DNA from: Bin5 sp965200615
GTDB taxonomy: Bacteria > Chloroflexota > Anaerolineae > Caldilineales > Caldilineaceae
NCBI GenBank assembly: GCA_965200615.1
Contig: OZ241377.1
Location: forward strand, 4,588,001 to 4,652,000
DNA: 64,000 bases
Direction: 5' to 3'
Shown piece after piece: positions 24,843-32,773 of the stretch (positions are counted from its first letter, which is position 1; every line of letters begins with the position of its first letter). A model generated the notes under the pieces. It ran no database searches and was not told the origin of the DNA. It saw only the letters and a list, made by a program, of their open reading frames with translations. The position numbers and the translations under genes were made by a program.

Positions 24843-26048
24843 CTAGACAGACAAAGAGAAAAGCGCCATCTGGTGGGCGGGCTGGCGGCCGTTGAGGAGG
24901 ACGTAGGGGGCTGCCTTTTGTGGGGAAGGGACGCCGAGGGCGCGGAGATGATACAGTTCGGTAACTGTTCCTTGGCTGCGGGCGCGGAGGATGCGGTCGG
25001 CGCTCTTGGGGCCGATGCCGGGGACTCGAAGCAGGGCAGTCCTGTCGGCGCGGTTCAGCTCTATGGGCGCGGCGCGCAGGTGGATGTCGGCCCAGGCCTG
25101 CTTGGGGTCGACGTCGAGACGGAGGTTCTGGTCAGCGCCAAAGCCGATGTCCTCGGTGTCCCAGTCGTAGTCGCGCAGGAGGAAGCTGGCCTGGTAGAGG
25201 CGATGCTGCCGCTTCAGTGAGACTGGCGACAGGTCTTCGAAGGGTGTGTCAGGCGCCGGGAAAAAGGAGTAGTAGTAGACGCGGCTAAGACGGGCCTGGC
25301 GATAGAGTTTCTCGCTGAGCGATATCAGTTCCAGATCGGTGTCGCCGACCGCGCCGACAACAAACTGGGTGACGGAGGAGGCTCGCACCGGTTCGCGGCT
25401 GCGGATCTGCTCAGTCCAGAGGAGACGCTGCATCAGGTCGTCCCAGAACTCCTTTTTGGGTGCGAGTCTGGCCAGCCTGCCCGAGGTGGCGCCCTCGAGA
25501 TTGATCGAGACCCGATCCGCCAGCTGCATAGACCTGCGGACCTGCTCATACTCGCTGCCGGGCATAATTTTGAGGTGAATGTAGCCGGGGTAGTTCTGTT
25601 TCTTGCGCAGAATCTCGGCTGTATCGATAATTTTGTCCTGGGCTCTGACCCCGCCGCCGATAATGCCGGAGGAGAGGAAGAGACCGTCGACAAGGCCGGC
25701 CTTCTGCATACGCAGGAAGCCATCGGCCAGTTCGTCGGGCTGGAGGGTGAGGCGTTCGGCGCTGCTGCGGCCGGTGCGGAAGGCGCAGTAGAAGCAGTTG
25801 CGCTCGCAGGCGGTGGTCATCATCGTCCGCAGGACCGGCTTGGGGCCGCGGGGTGTCGCCACTTTGAAAATGGAGCGGCGCAGGGAGGCTGCATTGCGTT
25901 CGCGACGGGTGGGCTTGGCCGTCGCGGGGGTGAAGCAGTCGGGGCGGGTAGGTTCGGCATGGGGCGCGTCGCCAGCCGCTTCAAAGCCGTTGATCTCGCC
26001 GATACGGGCGAGCTTTGCCATCGGTTCGAGTTGGATTGAGTAGTTCAT
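24843..26048 (-). CDS. Radical SAM protein of the DNA modification/repair type with C-terminal helix-hairpin-helix
   Basis: 401 aa. The 4Fe-4S motif CERNCFYC (CX3CX2C) sits after VLRTMMTTA, the radical SAM barrel follows (GLFLSSGIIGG, IHLKIMPGSE, SINLEGA), and the C-terminus has a helix-hairpin-helix (LLRVPGIGPKSADRILRA). This matches the putative DNA modification/repair radical SAM family usually encoded beside a uracil-DNA-glycosylase-like protein; no such partner is adjacent here. The ATG at 26048 sits exactly where transcription from the promoter at 26055-26083 should begin, so the mRNA may be leaderless; a Met nine codons on (26021) is the alternative. A LexA-type palindrome between -35 and -10 suggests SOS control. 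Confidence 0.88.
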   Translation of the reverse strand: MNYSIQLEPMAKLARIGEINGFEAAGDAPHAEPTRPDCFTPATAKPTRRERNAASLRRSIFKVATPRGPKPVLRTMMTTACERNCFYCAFRTGRSSAERLTLQPDELADGFLRMQKAGLVDGLFLSSGIIGGGVRAQDKIIDTAEILRKKQNYPGYIHLKIMPGSEYEQVRRSMQLADRVSINLEGATSGRLARLAPKKEFWDDLMQRLLWTEQIRSREPVRASSVTQFVVGAVGDTDLELISLSEKLYRQARLSRVYYYSFFPAPDTPFEDLSPVSLKRQHRLYQASFLLRDYDWDTEDIGFGADQNLRLDVDPKQAWADIHLRAAPIELNRADRTALLRVPGIGPKSADRILRARSQGTVTELYHLRALGVPSPQKAAPYVLLNGRQPAHQMALFSLSV

Positions 26049-26054
26049 ACAGGC

Positions 26055-26083
26055 ATTACATGAACAAATGTTCGATTTGTCAA
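26055..26083 (-). promoter_or_regulatory. Sigma70-type promoter with embedded LexA-type palindrome
   Basis: On the minus strand TTGACA (26083-26078) and TGTAAT (26060-26055) are separated by exactly 17 bases. The spacer contains GAACATTTGTTC (26073-26062), preceded by C: an inverted repeat of the GAAC-N4-GTTC type that matches the core of Gram-positive LexA/DinR boxes. Repressor binding there would block RNA polymerase. Predicted transcription start is at or next to the A of the ATG at 26048. Confidence 0.65.
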
Positions 26084-26099
26084 GGGGTAAGGAGTCCAA

Positions 26100-26546
26100 A
26101 TGCGCGCGCTAATTCAGCGAGTCAGCCGTGCAAGCGTTCAGGTTGACGGAGAGGAGGCGGCTCGCATCGGGCAGGGGTATCTGGTGCTGCTGGGGGTCGC
26201 CGACGACGACGGCGAGGCAGAGGCGGCGTGGCTGGCGCGCAAGATCGCTGGCTTACGATTGTTTGAGGACGATGCTGGCAAGATGAACCTGGGGCTGGCG
26301 GATGTGGGGGGCGCAGTGCTGGCCGTGAGTCAGTTTACGCTGTACGGAGATGCTCGCAAGGGACGACGACCGAGTTTCACGCAAGCGGCGCCTCCGGCTC
26401 AAGCGCAGGCGCTTTACGATAGCTTCTGTATGTTGTTGGCGGGGGAGGGCATACAGGTGAAAAAGGGTGTTTTCCAGGCGCACATGGAGGTCTCACTGGT
26501 GAACGACGGCCCTGTGACGCTTTGGTTGGAGCAGGAGAGTGGCTAG
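26100..26546 (+). CDS. dtd: D-aminoacyl-tRNA deacylase
   Basis: The 148-aa DTD frees tRNAs mischarged with D-amino acids in the cytoplasm. It starts MRALIQRVSRASVQVDGE, has the catalytic-region motif VSQFTLYGDARKGRRPSF, and ends with the VSLVNDGPVTLWLE block (Gly-cis-Pro equivalents NDGPVT). AAGGAG at 26089-26094 fixes the ATG. It is divergent from the radical SAM gene, and its own promoter must lie within the first codons of that gene or the shared spacer. Confidence 0.96.
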   Translation: MRALIQRVSRASVQVDGEEAARIGQGYLVLLGVADDDGEAEAAWLARKIAGLRLFEDDAGKMNLGLADVGGAVLAVSQFTLYGDARKGRRPSFTQAAPPAQAQALYDSFCMLLAGEGIQVKKGVFQAHMEVSLVNDGPVTLWLEQESG

Positions 26547-26567
26547 GGGAAAGCGAGAGGTGAGAGA

Positions 26568-27194
26568 ATGGCGAGCAGACTGAGTACGGTGATTGCAGCG
26601 GCGCCGGAGACTGATTTGGCGGTAGTGGCGGCGATGGCGGCGCAGTTCGAAAGCTATATACTGAAGGGCCAGGTGTACAGGACTGTTGTCGTGCCGACAC
26701 CGGGGGATCGCAGGGGGGCTGGAGAGCGCCCGGTCCAGAGCAGCGGCGGGGACGTGCTGGCGCGGCTGCACAAGCTGGCGGCGCAGTCGGCATCGCTGTC
26801 GCCTGAGCAAAGGCAGACGCTTGCGGAGACCAAGGCCCAGATTGACACGGCAACCGGTCGACTGCCATCCCATTACCAGACGCTTCTGTTGCGCGAGGCG
26901 CGGGCGCGGCTGAACAGTCTGAACTGGTTTCTGGACGATTGCAGTGAAAACCGGCGCGAGTGCCGCGTGCAGTACCCATTTGAGATACGCAACCGGCAGC
27001 GGATCGCGGAGATAGGCAAGGCGTTGGAGGCACACAGCGCGGATACGCTGACGACTCAGTTGGCTTCGGTGGACCAACGATTGCAGGGAATGCTAACGAG
27101 GGGAGAGTTCGTTTGGGAGGCGACGATGGCACACGTCTATCCGCGCGAGGAGTACTGGTATCTTTATGGATTGCCGGCCGGACCGGATCCGTGA
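26568..27194 (+). CDS. Hypothetical protein, mostly helical
   Basis: 208 aa, follows dtd by 21 bases on the same strand, so probably co-transcribed. The sequence is largely helical (SLSPEQRQTLAETKAQID; LLLREARARLNSLNWFLDDC), with no signal peptide or membrane segment. It ends in an aromatic-rich YPREEYWYLYGLPAGPDP. I do not recognise the family. Its codon use and frame length support a real gene. Confidence 0.6.
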   Translation: MASRLSTVIAAAPETDLAVVAAMAAQFESYILKGQVYRTVVVPTPGDRRGAGERPVQSSGGDVLARLHKLAAQSASLSPEQRQTLAETKAQIDTATGRLPSHYQTLLLREARARLNSLNWFLDDCSENRRECRVQYPFEIRNRQRIAEIGKALEAHSADTLTTQLASVDQRLQGMLTRGEFVWEATMAHVYPREEYWYLYGLPAGPDP

Positions 27195-27230
27195 CCACTT
27201 GCGGCGTTCGGCGGTTTTGAGATCCTGGAC

Positions 27231-28301
27231 TCAGGCCGGTTTCGGCTGGAGATGGATAGTCACTTCGTTGCGGTTGTGGAAAAGCTGGCGCGCGTGCAGG
27301 ATTTTGTAGCTTTCTTGCAGAATTGTGCAGGCAGGATCGAGTGCCGCGGCGGTCTTTCCAAGTTTGAGCGTCATCAAGGCTTCGGCGTGAGGATAGAGAA
27401 AGTCGGCGAAGGCGTTCATCAGGCGCGCTGAAGCACGCGCATCCATGCGCATGTCGTTGACGAGAAAATCGAAGGCATCCGGCCCTTCAGCCAGATAAGC
27501 CTCGGCGGTCATTTTTTTGTGTCGCACGCCGCGGTCGGCGGTGAGGCGGGGATGCAGCTCGGCGGGGTCGACGGCGGTAACGTACTGCCCCTTCTGGCGC
27601 AGGACGCGAGTCCATCCTCCAGGCGCCGCGCCGAGGTCGAGAGCGACGCCGCCGGCAGGCAGATCGATACGAAAGGCCTCAAGGGCCTCCAGCATCTTGA
27701 ACTCCGCCCGGCTGACTTGCTCCTTTTCACGGCGGAAGCGACGCACGCCTCCGGCCCAGTCAGAGATATTGTGCGAGGCGAGAGAGAGACCCAAGAAGGC
27801 CAGTTGCCTGTGACTCGAGGCAGCTGGCTTTTCTGATCCTGGCCCTTGGACGGAGGCGGCGCAGACGATCGAAAGGATCTGGAATGGCTGCCGAACGTCA
27901 AGCGGCGAGCTTGCGGCACGGGCAAGGGTGGCGGAGACGGCTCGGTTGACATCGAACGGCTTATAGGAAAGTTCGGAGAGGATACGGCTCTGGACTGAGA
28001 AGCTGACTTCGGAGTCGAGCAGGTCGGCATACTCAGTTACGGCAGCATCACTGAGGCGGGAGAGGTCTCTGGGCGTGGCGATGAGAGGAATGGTGAGGTC
28101 GACGGGGCAGATATGACGTGTAAAGACAGGGGGATCGTCGATCCAGGTTTCGGCCAAGCCCCAAAAGCCTTCGTCGCAGTCGGCGAGGTAGACACCGGGC
28201 GCGAGTTCGTCGAGGAGCTGGGCGTTGTGGCTGTCGCGTCGGAACTCCTCGAGGGCGAGGTGCATGAAGCCGGGGTCGGCGGAGAGAAGAAGCTGCGGCA
28301 T
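27231..28301 (-). CDS. SAM-dependent methyltransferase, FtsJ/RlmM-like (23S rRNA 2'-O-methyltransferase type)
   Basis: 356 aa. The C-terminal Rossmann domain has the SAM loop VALDLGAAPGGWTRVLRQ, the acidic VTAVDPAEL, the catalytic-tetrad area FDFLVNDMRMDA and LMTLKLGK. The N-terminal half (LALEEFRRDSHNAQLL, GVYLADCDEGFW) resembles the THUMP-like part of RlmM, which methylates C2498 of 23S rRNA. The ATG is one base after the purB stop (TGAGATG), implying translational coupling. The precise RNA target is inferred from family only. Confidence 0.82.
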   Translation of the reverse strand: MPQLLLSADPGFMHLALEEFRRDSHNAQLLDELAPGVYLADCDEGFWGLAETWIDDPPVFTRHICPVDLTIPLIATPRDLSRLSDAAVTEYADLLDSEVSFSVQSRILSELSYKPFDVNRAVSATLARAASSPLDVRQPFQILSIVCAASVQGPGSEKPAASSHRQLAFLGLSLASHNISDWAGGVRRFRREKEQVSRAEFKMLEALEAFRIDLPAGGVALDLGAAPGGWTRVLRQKGQYVTAVDPAELHPRLTADRGVRHKKMTAEAYLAEGPDAFDFLVNDMRMDARASARLMNAFADFLYPHAEALMTLKLGKTAAALDPACTILQESYKILHARQLFHNRNEVTIHLQPKPA

Positions 28302-28302
28302 C

Positions 28303-29703
28303 TCAGCCGACCGCAGCGCGGATTGCAGAGGCGATGTTTCTGGCCCGTTGGGGCGCGTCGCCCACATAGGCTGACGCTTGCAACAGGCTGTGGGCGCGCT
28401 CCGGCGGTACCAAGTCGGTGATACGCGGGTCCGTCATCAGGTTGTCGACCAGGGGATTGGGCTTTCCTTCCTGCAAAGCCTTCCAGGCAACCAGACTCTC
28501 TTCGCGAATCAGCTCATGCAAGTGCTGGCGGTCGCCGCCGGCTTTGACCGCTTCCATAAGCAAGCGTTCGGTGGCGGCGAAGACGCCGTAGTCGCGCAGG
28601 TTCCGGGCGGTGGGGCCCGGCCAGACAGTAACGCCTTCGAAGAGATGCTGACAGCGAATCAGGACTTCGTCGGTCAGGAGGAAGGCCTCGGGCAGGTAGA
28701 GGCGCCGGTTGGCGGAGTCGTCGAGAGTGCGCTCGAGCAGATTGAGCGCGCTGTTGTCCCAGGCGATGCGAGGCAGGGCCGCGACCTGGCGCGTGAGGCT
28801 GTCGATGTTTTCGGCGGCGATAGGGTTGCGCTTGAATGGCATGGCGCTGGACCCGACCTGCTTGAAACCAAAAGGTTCGCTCCATTCGCCGAACGGGGGC
28901 GACTGGAGGATGCGCAGATCGAATGCGAACTTGTGGAAGCTGGCGCACAGCCCGGCAAGAGCATTGACGACGAGCCAGTCCTGTTTGCGGGGGTAGGTCT
29001 GGGTGGCGGCCTCGAAGGCGGGCAGGTCCAGTTTCTGCATCACCCGTTCTTCGAGCTGGCGGGGAGTGAACTCGCTGTCGGAGAGAAGCTGGTCGTAGCT
29101 GGCGCTGGTTCCGACCGCGCCTTTGATCCCCTTGCCGCGAATATTGTTGCGGACGCGCTGCAGTTCTTCGAGATCGGCGAGCAGATCCTGGCCGTGCTGG
29201 GCGAAACGGTAGCCGACGGTGGTCGGCTCAGCTGGCTGGATGTGAGTGAAGGCGATGGCGGGCGTGTCGGCATCTTTTGCGATGCGCGCGGCCAGCGCGG
29301 CCAGGGAGCGCTTCAGCCTTTCGATGACCTGGTCGAGACCGGTACGCAGGCGCAGGGCATCAACGTTGTCGAGCACATCCATCGACGTCGCGCCGAGATG
29401 GATGATGGGGCCGCCGACGGGGCACTGCTCGGCGTAGGCGCGGATTTCCGCCATCAGATCGTGGCGGATCTCTTCTTCGATCTGCTGGGCCCGTTCAATG
29501 TCGATGTGTTCCTGGCGCGCACGCAGATCGGCCACCTGCATGGCTGTGACCAGCCCGGCCTCGCATTGGGCCTCTGCCAGCGCCACCCAGACGCGGCGCA
29601 TAAGTCGGCGCTTTTCAATCTCGCTCCAGATCCGGCGCATGATCTCGCTGCCGTAGCGCCAAGTCAGAGGTGAGAGGTAGGACTCGTGGGTGAATGTAGT
29701 CAT
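28303..29703 (-). CDS. purB: Adenylosuccinate lyase
   Basis: The 466-aa fumarase/aspartase-superfamily enzyme cleaves SAICAR and adenylosuccinate in purine synthesis. It has the signature loop GSSAMPFKRNPIAAENI, the catalytic His region HLGATSMDVLDN, and the helix-rich middle section. Length is normal for the longer PurB class. It is followed by the methyltransferase gene with one base between. purA lies about 5 kb upstream on the same strand, separated by the toxin-antitoxin and ABC genes. Confidence 0.96.
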   Translation of the reverse strand: MTTFTHESYLSPLTWRYGSEIMRRIWSEIEKRRLMRRVWVALAEAQCEAGLVTAMQVADLRARQEHIDIERAQQIEEEIRHDLMAEIRAYAEQCPVGGPIIHLGATSMDVLDNVDALRLRTGLDQVIERLKRSLAALAARIAKDADTPAIAFTHIQPAEPTTVGYRFAQHGQDLLADLEELQRVRNNIRGKGIKGAVGTSASYDQLLSDSEFTPRQLEERVMQKLDLPAFEAATQTYPRKQDWLVVNALAGLCASFHKFAFDLRILQSPPFGEWSEPFGFKQVGSSAMPFKRNPIAAENIDSLTRQVAALPRIAWDNSALNLLERTLDDSANRRLYLPEAFLLTDEVLIRCQHLFEGVTVWPGPTARNLRDYGVFAATERLLMEAVKAGGDRQHLHELIREESLVAWKALQEGKPNPLVDNLMTDPRITDLVPPERAHSLLQASAYVGDAPQRARNIASAIRAAVG

Positions 29704-29752
29704 GGGCGGTAATGTGAGGAGAGAGTGGAGAGGAATGAGGAGTGAGAGGAAA
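29704..29752. repeat. Purine-rich degenerate intergenic tract (GAGGAG/GTGAGAG units)
   Basis: The spacer before purB reads as repeated GTGAGGAGAGAGT, GGAGAGGAATGAGGAG and TGAGAGGAA-type units on the plus strand, nearly free of pyrimidines other than T. Similar tracts occur at 23521-23570, 26546-26570 and 60979-61013. The function is unknown. Confidence 0.45.
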
Positions 29753-29791
29753 CTTCTACGTACATTTTTCTGCTGCCCTGCTCCCCTTCTC

Positions 29792-30271
29792 TCATTTTGC
29801 CGGCCTTATTTGTTCCAGGAATTCCGTTATATCTCGGTGCAGCAAACTGTGCGCCTGCCGCGTCCTCTGAAGATTGGACTGAAGCAGACCTGGATCGACT
29901 GAGGTCATATAAGCGTGGCGAAAGAAGTGACGGAATCCGCGTAGAGCGTCGAGAAGGTGAAATGTCTCCTTGGACAAAGGAGCGGGGCGCACACCAGGGA
30001 TTGGCAGGGCCATTCTGTGAAGCAAAGCGGCATGCCAGCGGGCTACATCGCTGATCTGATTTTCAAAGTGTGCGGCTATCAGGCGCAGAAGTTCTTCGAT
30101 GGCATTATAGGTGTTGTGAATCTGAAAAGCCATGCTCTCCAACTGCATATCGGGAGCCTCATCAGAATTGAAGTCCTGTGCCCGGTCTTGGACCCTTGCA
30201 AAGGCATCGTCGATATTCTCGAGCTGTGCAGCAATGTCTGATTCGAGGATTAAGAACTCTTGGGCGTCCAA
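29792..30271 (-). CDS. hepT: HepT-like HEPN-domain RNase toxin
   Basis: A 159-aa helical protein with the HEPN signature R-x4-H-x-Y in RHFFRHAY, preceded by FHLLDALRGF, as in HepT toxins. It overlaps the MntA-type gene by 22 bases. In known MntA/HepT modules the HEPN RNase is neutralised by AMPylation of its Tyr by the nucleotidyltransferase. The pair lies in a lower-GC stretch between purB and the ABC exporter, consistent with acquisition. It is somewhat longer than many HepT proteins. Confidence 0.82.
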   Translation of the reverse strand: MDAQEFLILESDIAAQLENIDDAFARVQDRAQDFNSDEAPDMQLESMAFQIHNTYNAIEELLRLIAAHFENQISDVARWHAALLHRMALPIPGVRPAPLSKETFHLLDALRGFRHFFRHAYMTSVDPGLLQSNLQRTRQAHSLLHRDITEFLEQIRPAK

Positions 30272-30603
30272 GGCACTCCCTCCCGACGGATACGGTCGGC
30301 AAATGGGACGGCGGAAAGGTCGACCAGATCGACGTCCCTTTCCAACAGTGCCGAAAATCGCCCGATGGCCTCGGCCAGCAGCTCGGGGCGGCTGGTCTCG
30401 ATAGCGATGTCGACGTCTGAATGCTCGCGGAATCGGCGAGGCTGCGCCAGGGAGCCAAAAATGTAGGCGGAACGGATGCCGAAGTGACAGCAGTGCTTGT
30501 CGAGAAGGGAAACGGTCTGCGCGAGGAGACGCTTCCGCTCCTTTTCCAAGCGTTTGGAGCGGCGCTCGATTGCTTCGTCTAAAACGCTGGTATCAAAAGG
30601 CAT
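30250..30603 (-). CDS. mntA: MntA-type minimal nucleotidyltransferase antitoxin
   Basis: 117 aa. It shows the polymerase-beta-like motif GS...SDVDIAIE (GSLAQPRRFREHSDVD) after SAYIFGS, followed by LVDLSAVP, typical of MNT-domain antitoxins. It precedes and overlaps hepT. A basic N-terminal helix (RRSKRLEKERKRLLAQ) precedes the fold. The ATG at 30603 is chosen because the upstream 12 codons (from a non-ATG start) look non-coding. Confidence 0.82.
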   Translation of the reverse strand: MPFDTSVLDEAIERRSKRLEKERKRLLAQTVSLLDKHCCHFGIRSAYIFGSLAQPRRFREHSDVDIAIETSRPELLAEAIGRFSALLERDVDLVDLSAVPFADRIRREGVPWTPKSS

Positions 30604-30642
30604 TTGTTGGAACCCATATTGGGCATTCGGACGACACATGAG

Positions 30643-30882
30643 TTACAGAAAAGTCGCCAACTCCTTCCAGTCTTGAAAGGAATCACGGACCCTCCTGACA
30701 TTATCGCCTTTTGAAAGCCTCATTCCAAATGTCTGCGGGAGCAAGTCGGTGAATGCTGATCCCAGGAAATCCCCCTTGGTATACCGCGTGCCGGGCCGTG
30801 TCGCTCCCCAGCAAGTGGGAATTGTTGAACCCTCGAATTCGCGAACAAGCAATGGAAACCAGGGCAATCGCCGAAGCGCCAT
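30643..30882 (-). CDS. Possible small hypothetical protein
   Basis: A 79-aa frame from ATG 30882, starting 12 bases past the ABC exporter stop on the same strand. Its sequence (LPWFPLLVREFEGS, GDFLGSAFTDLLPQTFG) shows no family I know and no clear ribosome site. It could be a remnant or a non-coding open frame. Confidence 0.3.
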   Translation of the reverse strand: MALRRLPWFPLLVREFEGSTIPTCWGATRPGTRYTKGDFLGSAFTDLLPQTFGMRLSKGDNVRRVRDSFQDWKELATFL

Positions 30883-30894
30883 GAGTATTTCCAA

Positions 30895-32760
30895 CTACCT
30901 GTACCGTCCAGCCTGCATCTCGAACAGTTCGGCATAGCGGCCGCCCAGTGAGACCAGCTCAGCATGGCTGCCGGCTTCAGTGATGCGGCCCTCTTCGAGC
31001 ACCAGGATCTGGTCGGCCATGCGCACTGTGGAGAAGCGGTGGCTGATTATCAGCGCGGTCTTGCCGGCGACAAGCTGGCGGAAGCGCTCAAACAGGCGGT
31101 ACTCGGCCTCAGCGTCCAGCGCTGCGGTCGGCTCATCGAGGATCACCAGCGCGGCGTCACGCACGAAGGCCCGCGCCAGGGCGACCTTCTGCCATTCCCC
31201 GCCGGACAGGTCCACGCCGCCCTGAAAGCGCCGGGTCAAAGCGGTGTCAAACCCTTGCGATAAACCGGCTGCCACCTCATCAGCGCCCGACCAGCGCGCG
31301 GCTTCTTCCATGTGGAGGCCACCCTCTTCCGACGCAACTGCTCCCAGCTCGATGTTCTCCCGCAAAGTCAACGAAAAGCGAGTGAAGTCCTGGTAGAGTA
31401 CGGCGATCCGGCAGCGCAGTGACTTCAAATCATGCTGCGCAAGCGGGACACTATCGAGATTGATTTCGCCAGAGTCGGGGTCGTACATGCGGGTCAGCAG
31501 CTTTACGATGGTGCTTTTGCCGGCGCCGTTTGCGCCTACAAGGGCGGTCACGGCGCCACGGGGCAGCCAAGCGCTGACGTCTTCCAGGACGGCTTCAGTG
31601 CCCTCAGGATATTGGAAGTGGATTCCACGCAATTCGATCCCCTGATTCAGTTCAATGGGCGCCTGGCACCCTTCTTGAGGCGGCGGGAGCGCAATGGCCG
31701 GTTTCGCTTGATCCAGGAAGGAAACCAGACCGCGTAGATGCAGAAGAATCTCGTACTGCATACCGGTCCAGAACACCAAGTCCTGAAGGCGGCCTTGCGT
31801 CTGGATCACGACGCCAAAATAGAGAGCGATATCGCCCAAGGTGAGTTGACCCGCGCGCGCCTGGACGGCCACGTACCAGAAGCCCCCCGCCAGCGCCAGC
31901 GCATGCAGGGCAGTGAATGCCGCAGACGCGCGCAGATACTTCAGTCGGACGCGGCGCATCTCCTCATATGCTTTAGCGAACCGCGAGCGAAAGCGGCGCA
32001 GGAAGAAATCGCCCAGACCGAAGACGCGGATCTCTTTGGCGGCTGCCGGATCGGTGGTGATGCGCGCACAGTAGTTCATCTCCCGCGCCGCCCGCGAGCG
32101 GTCGATCATGGACTGATACCTTACTTCCTGCAGGCGCTTCTCACCCAAGAGGTGCGGCAGGCTCAATACCGCCAGCAGCAGTGGAAGGAGCGGGTGCAGG
32201 CGGGCCAGCAGGAGGAGCATGCCTCCCAAGGTAAGTGCAGTGCCAAGACCAATTCGCAGGTAAGCGATAAGCCGCGGTAGAAAAAAGATAGCGTCCTGAA
32301 CCAGTCGCAACTGATCCTGGAATGCAGGGCGCTCAATCCGCATCAGGTCTGTCAATCGGATGCCGGCATCCATCAGACGCCGGTCCATTGCGGCCACCGC
32401 GCGATCTTCCAGCCAGACATTCAGCGTCCGCAGGATGGGCTCAAGGCCGGCCGGTATGACATAGGTCAGGGCGTAGAGAACGGCAAACGCCAACACTGGG
32501 GTGACGCTGTTGGCCGCGCCACCAACTGCGACGGCCAGACCGTCAACCACCAGCCTCAAGAGCCAGACCTGCAATACCGGCACGATGCTGGTGACGATCA
32601 CGAGCGCAATATAGAAGAAAACGACGCCAGGCGCGGCCATCGTTACCAAGGCCAGTCCACGCCTCCATGTGCGCAGGTTGGATAAGAGGCCGCGCGCAGC
32701 GCCGGCGGCAGATTGCCGCAGGTCTCTAGCGGCTCCATCGGCTCGCGTGAACGGATTCAT
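30895..32760 (-). CDS. ABC exporter, fused membrane and ATPase domains (second half-transporter)
   Basis: 621 aa. An N-terminal six-helix exporter domain (LVTMAAPGVVFFYIALVIVTS and others) is followed by a complete ATPase domain with Walker A VGANGAGKST, signature VDLSGGEWQKVALAR, Walker B LVILDEPTAALD and the H-loop ISHRFSTVRMADQI. Thirteen bases separate it from the related exporter upstream, so the two probably form a heterodimer. The cargo is unknown. The two genes share a 37-base identical tract over the H-loop. Confidence 0.92.
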   Translation of the reverse strand: MNPFTRADGAARDLRQSAAGAARGLLSNLRTWRRGLALVTMAAPGVVFFYIALVIVTSIVPVLQVWLLRLVVDGLAVAVGGAANSVTPVLAFAVLYALTYVIPAGLEPILRTLNVWLEDRAVAAMDRRLMDAGIRLTDLMRIERPAFQDQLRLVQDAIFFLPRLIAYLRIGLGTALTLGGMLLLLARLHPLLPLLLAVLSLPHLLGEKRLQEVRYQSMIDRSRAAREMNYCARITTDPAAAKEIRVFGLGDFFLRRFRSRFAKAYEEMRRVRLKYLRASAAFTALHALALAGGFWYVAVQARAGQLTLGDIALYFGVVIQTQGRLQDLVFWTGMQYEILLHLRGLVSFLDQAKPAIALPPPQEGCQAPIELNQGIELRGIHFQYPEGTEAVLEDVSAWLPRGAVTALVGANGAGKSTIVKLLTRMYDPDSGEINLDSVPLAQHDLKSLRCRIAVLYQDFTRFSLTLRENIELGAVASEEGGLHMEEAARWSGADEVAAGLSQGFDTALTRRFQGGVDLSGGEWQKVALARAFVRDAALVILDEPTAALDAEAEYRLFERFRQLVAGKTALIISHRFSTVRMADQILVLEEGRITEAGSHAELVSLGGRYAELFEMQAGRYR

Positions 32761-32773
32761 AGGATGGATCCGC

